This document shows positions 1 to 7,522 of a DNA stretch of 35,995 nucleotides, piece by piece. How positions within the stretch are numbered: position 1 is the stretch's first letter; each line of letters starts with the position of its first letter. The notes under the pieces were generated by a model. It ran no database searches and had not been told where the DNA came from. It saw only the letters and a list, made by a program, of their open reading frames with translations. A program made the translations under genes and the position numbers. The DNA is taken from positions 1,937-37,931 of the forward strand of contig PKTI01000049.1 of NCBI GenBank assembly GCA_002869235.1, written 5' to 3'. The stretch comes from Candidatus Parcubacteria bacterium (GTDB taxonomy: Bacteria; Patescibacteriota; Patescibacteriia; UBA1558; GWA2-36-10).

Positions 1-1276
1 TATAAATCGTGCGTGGAAATGGGATGGTTTCTCTGACATGTGAAATGCCACAAACCCAAGCTACTATCCTCTCCAGTCCAAAACCAAATCCACCGTGCCT
101 TACTGACCCATATTTTCTAAGATCTAAATACCACTGAAATTCATCCAAAGGAAGCTTTTCCTCTTTGATGCGTTTGAGCAAAACCTCGTAGTCATCCTCA
201 CGCTGTGAACCACCTATAATCTCTCCATAACCTTCTGGAGCCAATAGATCAGCACACAAGGCTTTACTAGGATCTTTGTCATCACGCTTCATATAAAAAG
301 CTTTGACTTCTGCTGGATAATGAGTAATAAAAATTGGATTATCAAATTCTTGGGTCAATTTTGTTTCATCTTCCGCCCCTAGATCGTCATTATCTCCTAT
401 TTCACTACCAAGTTCTTTGAGTTTTTTTATAGCTTCCGCATGAGTCATTCTATAAAAAGGCTTGACGATATTTTCTAGAGGCTTTGTATCTCTCTCTAGA
501 ATATCCAAATCGTCTTTGTTGTTGTCCAAAACAGCCTGAACCATAAAACGAATCAAGCTTTCTTGAATATCCAAATTTTCTTTGAGGTCTACAAAAGCCA
601 TTTCTGCGTCCATCATCCAAAATTCAGTCAAATGACGTCTAGTCTTGGATTTTTCAGCACGAAATACTGGACCAAAATCATAAACTCTGCCGTGAGCAAA
701 AATAGCAGCCTCCAAATATAATTGTCCACTTTGTGACAAATAAGCTTTTTTGTCAAAATATTCTAATTCAAAAAGCTCAGTTGTACCTTCGCAAGCATTT
801 GGTGTCAAAATAGGAGAATCAATCTTGGTAAAACTATTTTCCTTCATAAATTGATAATTGGCTTGTATCAAAGTATTGCGTACTCTTTGTATAGCCCACT
901 GCTTGCTAGAACGAAGCCACAAATGACGATTGTCCAACAAAAAATCTACTCCATGTTCTTTCTTGCCAATAGGATATTCATCTGCTATTTGATAAAATTC
1001 AAAATCTTTGACATGAAGTTCGTATTCGTCTTTCTTGGGATGCTTGGCTACTTTGGCAATGATCTTGACCGAGGTCTCCAAAGTGACTTTGTTTGACTCC
1101 TCCCATTTTTTATCGGACAAATCAGCCTGAGCCAAGATAGCCTGACTATAGCCAGTACCATCTCTCAACTGCCAAAAAGAGATCTTGCCGGAAGAGCGAA
1201 AATTGCTCACCCAAGCCTTTATTTCTACCTCTTTATCAACAAATTTTTCCAAATCTTTTATAAAAACTTTTTCCAT
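1..1276 (-). CDS. asnS: Asparagine--tRNA ligase, C-terminal end cut by window edge
   Basis: Class II aminoacyl-tRNA synthetase that charges tRNA-Asn. Reading the minus strand gives an N-terminal OB-fold (residues about 1-110), then the class II core with motif 2 (FRAEKSKTRRHLTEFWMMD) and motif 3 near the window edge (GFGFGLERIVAW), followed by IPFPRT, the typical AsnRS terminus. Only a few C-terminal residues should be missing. ATG codons lie at 1282 and 1276. I prefer 1276 because a -10-like TATAAA (1286-1291) puts the predicted transcript start only about 3 nt upstream, which would make the mRNA essentially leaderless; no SD is visible. The window also carries tRNA-Asn at 10799-10874. Confidence 0.95.
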   Translation of the reverse strand, partial: MEKVFIKDLEKFVDKEVEIKAWVSNFRSSGKISFWQLRDGTGYSQAILAQADLSDKKWEESNKVTLETSVKIIAKVAKHPKKDEYELHVKDFEFYQIADEYPIGKKEHGVDFLLDNRHLWLRSSKQWAIQRVRNTLIQANYQFMKENSFTKIDSPILTPNACEGTTELFELEYFDKKAYLSQSGQLYLEAAIFAHGRVYDFGPVFRAEKSKTRRHLTEFWMMDAEMAFVDLKENLDIQESLIRFMVQAVLDNNKDDLDILERDTKPLENIVKPFYRMTHAEAIKKLKELGSEIGDNDDLGAEDETKLTQEFDNPIFITHYPAEVKAFYMKRDDKDPSKALCADLLAPEGYGEIIGGSQREDDYEVLLKRIKEEKLPLDEFQWYLDLRKYGSVRHGGFGFGLERIVAWVCGISHVRETIPFPRTIY

Positions 1277-1334
1277 ATTCATTATTTTATACGAGATTAA
1301 TAATACCTAAAATAACTATATTTTACAAGCCATC

Positions 1335-1363
1335 TTGACTAGTACCGACATACTTGGTTTAAT
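1335..1363 (+). promoter_or_regulatory. Promoter of the small gene at 1419
   Basis: TTGACT (1335-1340), 17-nt spacer, TTTAAT (1358-1363). It predicts a transcript start near 1370, downstream of the upstream TTG codon, which argues that translation starts at ATG 1419. Confidence 0.55.
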
Positions 1364-1418
1364 TAATTTTGTGGCTCTTTTCGGCTCCCCCGTGACCCTC
1401 AAGGAGGTGAAACAAAAG

Positions 1419-1622
1419 ATGAAACAACTCAGCTCAGATCAACAGGCTGCCATAAATTGGGCAGCACAGCAACTTCTTGGCAGAGAAATCATCTACGCAC
1501 CAGATATAGATGAGGTCATTCTCTCTGCTTTCGACGATATACCCCTTCCCCCCAACGTCGATGACAAAGTCCTAGCCCGTCTCAGGGCCCTCAAACGGGA
1601 GCGTCAACTTGTCAGACATTAG
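1419..1622 (+). CDS. Small orphan protein, 67 aa
   Basis: I do not recognise this protein. The frame is open from TTG 1335, but that TTG coincides with a -35 box. ATG 1419 follows a strong SD, AAGGAGG at 1401-1407 (spacer 11 nt), so I call the 67-aa form. It is soluble and mixed-charge, with a helical N-terminal half rich in Gln and Ala, a proline patch (IPLPPNV) and a basic tail (LRALKRERQLVRH) that could bind nucleic acid; that last point is inference. A terminator follows at once. Richer GC and the canonical SD set it apart from neighbouring genes and resemble the units at 1709-1936 and 19553-20215. It could be a recent acquisition. Confidence 0.6.
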   Translation: MKQLSSDQQAAINWAAQQLLGREIIYAPDIDEVILSAFDDIPLPPNVDDKVLARLRALKRERQLVRH

Positions 1623-1627
1623 ACAAT

Positions 1628-1650
1628 ACTCGACCAAGGTCGAGTTTTTT
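1628..1650 (+). terminator. Intrinsic terminator after the 67-aa gene
   Basis: ACTCGACC / GGTCGAGT hairpin (1628-1635 with 1638-1645; innermost pairs probably open to give a 4-nt loop) followed by a T-run to 1650. Confidence 0.8.
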
Positions 1651-1681
1651 ATATCTCTTGATAAACTCAAGACAAATTAAA

Positions 1682-1703
1682 TAAAAAACCACCAAATGGT
1701 GGT
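1682..1703 (-). terminator. Intrinsic terminator of the 75-aa gene
   Basis: On the minus strand ACCACC/GGTGGT (1688-1703) is followed by a T-run (plus-strand A-run 1683-1688), just past the stop codon at 1709. Confidence 0.8.
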
Positions 1704-1708
1704 CATGT

Positions 1709-1936
1709 TCACGAGGTGATCTTGGGTGCCAAAGGCAGCTTGTCCCAGTTGAGCAGGCGGGACAGTTTCTCCATGGTCATCTCGATACGAGCAATGGGAT
1801 ATTTGCTTGTCTGGTTGGTGTCGATCGGAATGGGGGTACTGGACTTGATGGTCATGTGACCATCGCTGAGAATCATGAAAACAGCCGCCAGGCAAATCAG
1901 CCAGGCCATCAGGTCAGCCAGATCTTGTCGTGTCAT
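1709..1936 (-). CDS. Small membrane-anchored orphan protein, 75 aa
   Basis: Family not recognised. Residues about 6-23 (LADLMAWLICLAAVFMIL) form one hydrophobic segment, probably a signal anchor or single transmembrane helix. The remaining 50 residues are polar with a short Thr/Pro-rich stretch (SSTPIPIDTNQTSKYP). ATG 1936 is preceded by AAGGAGG (1945-1951, spacer 8 nt), a canonical SD that native genes here lack. It has its own promoter (1986-2014) and terminator (1682-1703). Codon choice is GC-rich, with many CTG, ATC, ACC and CCC codons, unlike the flanking asnS and RND genes. It sits just downstream of the RND pump, so a role with that pump is possible, but independent transcription argues for a separate unit. 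Confidence 0.65.
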   Translation of the reverse strand: MTRQDLADLMAWLICLAAVFMILSDGHMTIKSSTPIPIDTNQTSKYPIARIEMTMEKLSRLLNWDKLPLAPKITS

Positions 1937-1985
1937 TTCGGATCCCTCCTTGGCTCGGGTTATATGAAACAGCGATTACTAAAAA

Positions 1986-2014
1986 ATAATAACAAGTATA
2001 GCCACTATTAGCAA
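1986..2014 (-). promoter_or_regulatory. Promoter of the 75-aa gene
   Basis: Minus strand: TTGCTA (2009-2014), 17-nt spacer, TATTAT (1986-1991), in the gap after the RND pump stop codon. Confidence 0.55.
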
Positions 2015-2018
2015 ACCA

Positions 2019-5000
2019 TTACTTAGAGTAGCTTATCTCTTGTGATTTGGCCTTACTTCTTTTGAGTATTCCTTTTCCTTCAAACTTCAAAAACATCATT
2101 GGTATAACAAACAACTGTAATATAGTAGCAAAAGCTAAACCAAACATAATAGATATAGACATTCCCATCCAAAATTCATCAGCAATAGCTAGCGGCACAA
2201 CACCAAATATAGTGGTAATTGATGTAAGTAATATTGGTTGCAAACGAGTATCTCCAGCATCAGCAATAGCTTCGGCAGCCAACATTCCTTTTTCTTCTAT
2301 ATTACGTTTGGTTTTATCCAAAAGCACTATAGCATCATTGACCACAATACCAGCTAGAGATATCAATCCCAAAAATACTGGGAAACTAAATGGTAAGCTG
2401 AATATAAGCATACCTATAACTACACCAATAAGCATAAGCGGTAAAGTGCCCAAAACTATAATTGGACGGATAAATGAATCAAATTGCAATACTAAAATAA
2501 TCAATATCAAGAGTACCGCTACTATCATAGCGCTCCATAGTTCAGAAAAAGATTGCTCTATATCCTCTACCTCACCACCAAAACTTACTTCATATCCTTG
2601 AGGTATACCTTTTTCTTCCAAAATCTTTTCTATTTCGGTAGTTACTGCTGCTGCGGTATAACCTTCTTCTAAGTCAGCAGTCACGGAAATTGTTCTTTCA
2701 AAGTCTCTGTGCCTGATAGAAGCCAAGGCTGGCTCTAGAGAGAAATCAGCCAAAGAAGAAAGTTTTACTTCCTGGCCCATATTATTGACTATAGAAATAT
2801 TTTTTATTTCCTCAACAGAAGAAATGCTATCTTTGTCCAACTTCACCACAACATCTATATCCTCACCACCTACAGAAACTTCAGTAGCCTTTACACCAAA
2901 GATAGCTGTTCTCAAAACACTAGAAACATCTCCTACACCAAGGCCAGCTTTAGCTACAGCCTCTTTGTCTAATCTAAACGTAAGATCAGCTGGAGAAACA
3001 GCTTGATTGCTTTCTATATTTATTGGACCATCCATCTCTTTGAGTATTTCTTCCAATTGATTTGCAATTTGATCCAAAACTACTAAATCATCACCAGATA
3101 TACGACCTTCCACTGGAGCACCAGTTGGAGGTCCAGCAGTAAGCTCTTTTATGACAATTTCACCTTCATTTATGGTTTTCAATTCTTCTCTTAAATCTTC
3201 GACTACTTGATAACTCTTTTTATCTCTATATTCTTCATCTACAAGATTGACGCTGATACTACCCAAATGTTCACTGCTACTACCAGCATCAAAAGAACCG
3301 ACGCTAGATGATTGTCCTATAGTAGTAACAAAGTTTTTTACATATGGATTTTCATATAATTTATTTTCCACTATATTGGCTACTTTTTCGGTTTCTGTCA
3401 GTTCTGTACCATTTGGCATTTTGACATCTATATAAACAAACTCCGAGTCAATACTAGGAAACAACTCAACCGGTACAATACCGCCAATCAACAATCCCAA
3501 GGAAGTAAAAAACAAGAGTGTCAAAGCAACGGTCATCTTAATCTTGTGTTTTCTGTCCTTTAAGAATTTTACTATAAACTCTCTGTATTTCTTACGCAAT
3601 GAATTGGTTACATATTTTTCCAAAAGACTTTCTTTTTTTTCTTTGCTCAGTTTGCTATTTTTCAAAAACATACCAGCAAATGATGGTACCAATACCAAAG
3701 AAACAAACAAAGATGCAGTCAAAACTATAGCAATAGTTATAGGAAATATTTCCAAATATTCACCCAAAATACCACTTACCAAAAGCATTGGGAAAAAGGC
3801 TGATATAGTAGTAAGCATTCCAGCAGTAAGTGGCTTGCTGTAATTTGCTACAGAAAGCAAAGCCGCCTGAACAGAAGAATAACCTTCTCTCATGTTGTGA
3901 AATATACCTTCCAATATAATAATAAAGGAATCAACCAATAGACCCAAAGATAATACCAAAGCATAAAGAGTCATGCTATTTAGGGTATAACCATAAAAAT
4001 ACAAAACTATAAAAGTAATCAAAAATGTAACTGGAATAGAAAACAAAGCCAAGATAGCTTCCTTGAGACTCAAAGCCACAAACATTATCAAGAAAATAAG
4101 CAGTGTTGCTTGTAGACCACTATTGGTCATAGTCTTGAGATCTTCACGTATAAAACTAGAATAATCATTATTGATTTCTACTTTGACATTTGGCGGGATA
4201 GTTCCCCTGTCTTGTAGATCTGTCATTTTTTCTTTGGCAGAATCTACAATGTTCAAAATATTACCACCAGTTTTTTTGAAAATCTGAAGAGAAATTGTTT
4301 TTTGAGCCTCTTGGCCATCAACAGAAAGTTTGGATATAACTTTATGTTCAGTAAATTCCTCTTTGACATCAGCTACATCTTCCAAAAATATAGGACGATT
4401 GTCATCCTGAGATACAACTACTTTTTTCAAATCTTCTATAGACTCAAATTTGGCAACTGTACGCAAATTATAATTTATATTATCAACAGTGATATCTCCC
4501 AAGGGCATATCCATATTACTAGCTGCTATAGAACCAACTATCTGAGAAAGGGATATATTGAGCCTAGAAATAGCTGCTTTGTTGATAACTACAGAATACT
4601 CTCTGTCTCTAACACCCAAAAGAGGTGCTTTGGAAACACCAGAAATTCCTTCCATTTCATCTTGAACTATTTCTCCCAATTGCTTTAGTTGGTTTTCTGT
4701 CAGATCACCAGCCAAAGAAAAAGTAATAATAGGATAATCATTGGCTCTAATCTGAGTAACTACTGGATCATTAGCATCTCCAGGCAAACCAACTACATCG
4801 CTTACTTTTTCTCTTAACTCCTGGATGCTATCATCCAAATTGGCTTCTGCCTCAAACTCTACCACGATAGAAGAAATACTATTTCTAGAAGTAGAAGTAA
4901 TCAACTTGACATTGTCCAATTCTTCTAATTTGGATTCTATCTCATCAGTTACCAAAGACTCTATGTCCGAAGGACTAGCCCCAGAATAAACAGTACTGAC

Positions 5001-5207
5001 TATGGCAATAGGGATTTTTACTTCTGGATCAGATTCTCTGTCTATGTTGCCCAAAGAGAAAAAACCCATAATAAAAATAGAGGCAATCAAAAGAATCACC
5101 AAACGACAATGGGTAATAAAATAACCAAAAATATTTTTACGAGTCTTTTTTATTGCCTTTTTGGCAAATACATCTTCCCTTTTTTCGGGATTATTATCTA
5201 AAGTCAT
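2019..5207 (-). CDS. RND-family efflux transporter (AcrB/HAE-like)
   Basis: Inner-membrane proton-driven exporter of the ACR_tran family; its 1062 aa match the usual length. It shows the duplicated RND layout: TM1 at about residues 33-53, a large extracytoplasmic loop, TM2-6 at about 355-520, TM7 near 555, a second loop, and TM8-12 at about 900-1045. The TM4 motif reads LGLLVDSF: Asp426 is kept, but the second Asp of the usual DD pair is Ser427. TM10 reads GIVVNDAIVLLD with Asp958. The stop of the adaptor gene lies 2 nt upstream, so the two are co-transcribed. No outer-membrane TolC-type gene is present, which fits a single-membrane cell. The substrate cannot be predicted; antimicrobial, lipid or peptide export are all possible. 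Confidence 0.92.
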   Translation of the reverse strand: MTLDNNPEKREDVFAKKAIKKTRKNIFGYFITHCRLVILLIASIFIMGFFSLGNIDRESDPEVKIPIAIVSTVYSGASPSDIESLVTDEIESKLEELDNVKLITSTSRNSISSIVVEFEAEANLDDSIQELREKVSDVVGLPGDANDPVVTQIRANDYPIITFSLAGDLTENQLKQLGEIVQDEMEGISGVSKAPLLGVRDREYSVVINKAAISRLNISLSQIVGSIAASNMDMPLGDITVDNINYNLRTVAKFESIEDLKKVVVSQDDNRPIFLEDVADVKEEFTEHKVISKLSVDGQEAQKTISLQIFKKTGGNILNIVDSAKEKMTDLQDRGTIPPNVKVEINNDYSSFIREDLKTMTNSGLQATLLIFLIMFVALSLKEAILALFSIPVTFLITFIVLYFYGYTLNSMTLYALVLSLGLLVDSFIIILEGIFHNMREGYSSVQAALLSVANYSKPLTAGMLTTISAFFPMLLVSGILGEYLEIFPITIAIVLTASLFVSLVLVPSFAGMFLKNSKLSKEKKESLLEKYVTNSLRKKYREFIVKFLKDRKHKIKMTVALTLLFFTSLGLLIGGIVPVELFPSIDSEFVYIDVKMPNGTELTETEKVANIVENKLYENPYVKNFVTTIGQSSSVGSFDAGSSSEHLGSISVNLVDEEYRDKKSYQVVEDLREELKTINEGEIVIKELTAGPPTGAPVEGRISGDDLVVLDQIANQLEEILKEMDGPINIESNQAVSPADLTFRLDKEAVAKAGLGVGDVSSVLRTAIFGVKATEVSVGGEDIDVVVKLDKDSISSVEEIKNISIVNNMGQEVKLSSLADFSLEPALASIRHRDFERTISVTADLEEGYTAAAVTTEIEKILEEKGIPQGYEVSFGGEVEDIEQSFSELWSAMIVAVLLILIILVLQFDSFIRPIIVLGTLPLMLIGVVIGMLIFSLPFSFPVFLGLISLAGIVVNDAIVLLDKTKRNIEEKGMLAAEAIADAGDTRLQPILLTSITTIFGVVPLAIADEFWMGMSISIMFGLAFATILQLFVIPMMFLKFEGKGILKRSKAKSQEISYSK

Positions 5208-5209
5208 AA

Positions 5210-6823
5210 TTATTCTTGAATAATCTCAACTTCGTCGCCTTGAGATACAAATACTCCGTTGAGTAAAATCAATTTATCTCCCATATCCAAACCGCTGACA
5301 ACAGAAACTTTGTCGCCAAAGACTTGTCCCAAAACTACATTTTTTCTGACAACCTTGCCATCTTCACCAATGACAAATACATAATTACCAGAGGCTTCTA
5401 TGATGACAGATTTTATAGGTACCACAACTGTATCGATACCTTCATAATTTAAAATAAATTTAACATCCGCTGTGTCTCCTGCGACTAGATTTGATTCTGC
5501 TTCAGAACTTTGAACAGTTACAGAAACTTTACCACTCTGTAGATCACCAATTGGTTCAATCTCAGACACCAAACCCTTGTATTGATCATTGATCATTATC
5601 TCATCACCCAGCTTAAGAGCTTTGGCAAAATCAACATCAATATCAACTGTTATTTCTATAATAGACAAATTACCAACCTCTATCAGTTGTTGACCTACAG
5701 AAACTTGCTCACCGGGATTTACATAATGTGACAAAATTGTACCTGAAAATGGAGCAGCAATAGAAAGATTGTTGTAATTGTAAGCTACATTATCAAATTG
5801 AGTTTGAGAAACATTTAGTTCCAATTGAGCACTTTCTCTGGCATTATCCAGACCAATAACAGCATTGTTGTATTGTATTTCTGACAAATCCATTTGCGCT
5901 TGTGCTTGATCAATAGCCAAACGGTTGCTAATTCTAGCATTGTTCAAGCTGCTTACAGCACCAATAACTGCTGATATGTGCCCATTTATCTGGGTCTGAT
6001 AAGCAGAAATTTTTGCTTGCTCTGCAGCTATCTGAGCTGCACTCAAATTGCTCGAACTAGGAACAGCGTTTTGCAACAATACTGAAGTATCGTCCAAAAG
6101 CTCTTTTTCTGCCAAAAGAGATTGGTGTAGGGTATTTAGATTCAAAGATAAAGTATCTTTTGTAGTAGTAGGACTAACTGTATCAAAAACATCAAGAGAA
6201 TTTTCAAATACCAATATAATGTCTCTACTCAACTGTCCTTCTGGGGTCAAAATATCTCTATATATATACCTGTGAGTATTTACATTGCCTTCACTAAGAT
6301 AAACCAATGACTGCTTCAGAGAATTATAAGCAGACCCATAAGCTACCAAAGCAGAATCCTGGGATGTACTCATAGCTTGCTCTGTTTGAGCCACTGCATT
6401 GTCATATTGACTGCGAGCCAAATCCAAGCTAGCCTTGGCACTATTTACTGCCAATTCAGACTGAGTTATTCTTTGTGAAGTGATAATATTTGTTTGTTCT
6501 AGGCTCTGCAAAGCATTGAAATAATTATTTTCAATACCTTGATCTCTTATAGCAAAAAGAGGTTGACCAATAGAAACTTCTGAGCCAACTGGAGCCAAGT
6601 ATTCAACTGTACCTGGAGTCAAACTTCTAATAGAAGAATATTGTTTTGGCACTACTGTACCACTGAGTACAAGTGATGTACTCACTTCATCCTGCTTGGC
6701 GATTTCCTGAATTTTAACCTGCTTTTTTACTACAGTTTCTTCAGTTTGTTCTTCTTGTTTGCCGCAACCAGTTGTCAAAAACGTCATGGCTGCTAAAACA
6801 AAAATAATAGTAAATTTTTTCAT
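5210..6823 (-). CDS. RND efflux periplasmic adaptor (HlyD/MFP) lipoprotein
   Basis: Membrane fusion protein partner of the adjacent RND pump. I chose ATG 6823 because it gives a signal peptide (MKKFTIIFVLAAMTFLTTGC) ending in a Cys suited to lipidation, although the -3 position is Thr rather than Leu. A longer frame reaches 6868 but adds residues that overlap the predicted leader. The order is a lipoyl/barrel-sandwich half (APVGSEVSIGQPLFAI, about 78-93), a long alpha-helical hairpin of about 250 residues, then the second lipoyl half (APFSGTILSHYVNPGEQVSVGQ) and beta-barrel domains. At 537 aa it is longer than the roughly 350-400 aa common for RND adaptors, and the extra length is in the hairpin. 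Promoter at 6859-6887. Confidence 0.9.
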   Translation of the reverse strand: MKKFTIIFVLAAMTFLTTGCGKQEEQTEETVVKKQVKIQEIAKQDEVSTSLVLSGTVVPKQYSSIRSLTPGTVEYLAPVGSEVSIGQPLFAIRDQGIENNYFNALQSLEQTNIITSQRITQSELAVNSAKASLDLARSQYDNAVAQTEQAMSTSQDSALVAYGSAYNSLKQSLVYLSEGNVNTHRYIYRDILTPEGQLSRDIILVFENSLDVFDTVSPTTTKDTLSLNLNTLHQSLLAEKELLDDTSVLLQNAVPSSSNLSAAQIAAEQAKISAYQTQINGHISAVIGAVSSLNNARISNRLAIDQAQAQMDLSEIQYNNAVIGLDNARESAQLELNVSQTQFDNVAYNYNNLSIAAPFSGTILSHYVNPGEQVSVGQQLIEVGNLSIIEITVDIDVDFAKALKLGDEIMINDQYKGLVSEIEPIGDLQSGKVSVTVQSSEAESNLVAGDTADVKFILNYEGIDTVVVPIKSVIIEASGNYVFVIGEDGKVVRKNVVLGQVFGDKVSVVSGLDMGDKLILLNGVFVSQGDEVEIIQE

Positions 6824-6858
6824 GTTTTTTGATAATTTAAAATGTGAAATGTTAGCCA

Positions 6859-6887
6859 AAATTAACATAAAAAGACCTTTTTGTCAA
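6859..6887 (-). promoter_or_regulatory. Promoter of the RND efflux operon
   Basis: Minus strand: TTGACA (6882-6887), 17-nt spacer, TAATTT (6859-6864), giving a leader of about 30 nt to ATG 6823 with no SD. It lies back to back with the sigma-factor promoter. Confidence 0.7.
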
Positions 6888-6925
6888 GATAATAAGCTTT
6901 TGTTACCTTTTGTGCAAAAATTCGT

Positions 6926-6951
6926 TATAATATAGTGTAAAGGATATATCC
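6926..6951 (+). promoter_or_regulatory. -10 box and palindrome upstream of the ECF sigma gene
   Basis: Consensus TATAAT at 6926-6931 without a good -35, followed by the perfect palindrome GGATATATCC (6942-6951) between the predicted start site and ATG 6958. The palindrome contains the only SD-like stretch (AAAGGA), so it may be an operator or a start-masking element. A weak -35 fits a promoter that needs an alternative sigma factor or an activator. Confidence 0.4.
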
Positions 6952-6957
6952 AAAAAT

Positions 6958-7518
6958 ATGGAACAAGATAAAGAGTTGATAAAAAAAATACAATCCGGAG
7001 ACTCCTCTGCTTTTGCTGACTTGTATGATAGATATTTTGAAAAAATATATAAATTTATCTATTACAAGACTAGTCACAAAGAAAATGCAGAAGATCTTTG
7101 TAGTCAAACATTTACCAAGGCTCTGGAAAAAATCTCTGATTTCAAATTTACTAAAACAGGAACTTTTTCTGCCTGGTTGTACAGAATAGCCCGAAACACT
7201 GTTATTGATTTTTATCGCACATCACCTCAACAACAAGATATAGACAAGACATACAATCTTTATCAAGAAGATGATATGGAAAATAAAATAAGTAATAAAC
7301 AAGATTTAGACAATATCAAAGATAAACTAGGTCTACTCAAACAAGAACAAAAAGAAATAATTGTTATGCGTGTTTGGGATGAACTATCATACAAAGAAAT
7401 ATCTGAGATAATGGGCAAAAGTGAAGCCAGTTGCAAAATGAATTTTTCCCGTGGAATAAAACAACTAAAAAACAGTTTAATATCAATAATTATAATAATA
7501 GCTCTATTAGTCAGCTAA
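6958..7518 (+). CDS. ECF RNA polymerase sigma factor with hydrophobic tail
   Basis: Group 4 (ECF) sigma-70 factor, 186 aa. Region 2 spans about residues 18-87 (DLYDRYFEKIYKFIY; SAWLYRIARNTVIDFYR, the -10 recognition part) and region 4 about 125-172 (LLKQEQKEIIVMR, then LSYKEISEIMGKSEASCK, the helix-turn-helix for -35 contact). After region 4 come 14 mostly aliphatic residues (about 173-186) that could anchor the protein to a membrane or pack against its partner. The next gene starts 4 nt downstream and encodes a single-pass membrane protein, the usual arrangement for a sigma/anti-sigma pair. The divergent RND operon is a plausible target; that is inference. Confidence 0.9.
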   Translation: MEQDKELIKKIQSGDSSAFADLYDRYFEKIYKFIYYKTSHKENAEDLCSQTFTKALEKISDFKFTKTGTFSAWLYRIARNTVIDFYRTSPQQQDIDKTYNLYQEDDMENKISNKQDLDNIKDKLGLLKQEQKEIIVMRVWDELSYKEISEIMGKSEASCKMNFSRGIKQLKNSLISIIIIIALLVS

Positions 7519-7522
7519 ACAT

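Noticed and set aside
1335-1418. TTG 1335 as start of the small plus-strand gene
   Set aside because: The TTG is part of a -35 box with a good -10 at 1358-1363; ATG 1419 has AAGGAGG ahead of it.
2047-2601. Plus-strand frames opposite the RND pump and other long genes
   Set aside because: They are antisense to strongly conserved coding sequence and show Ser/Ile/Thr-rich antisense composition.
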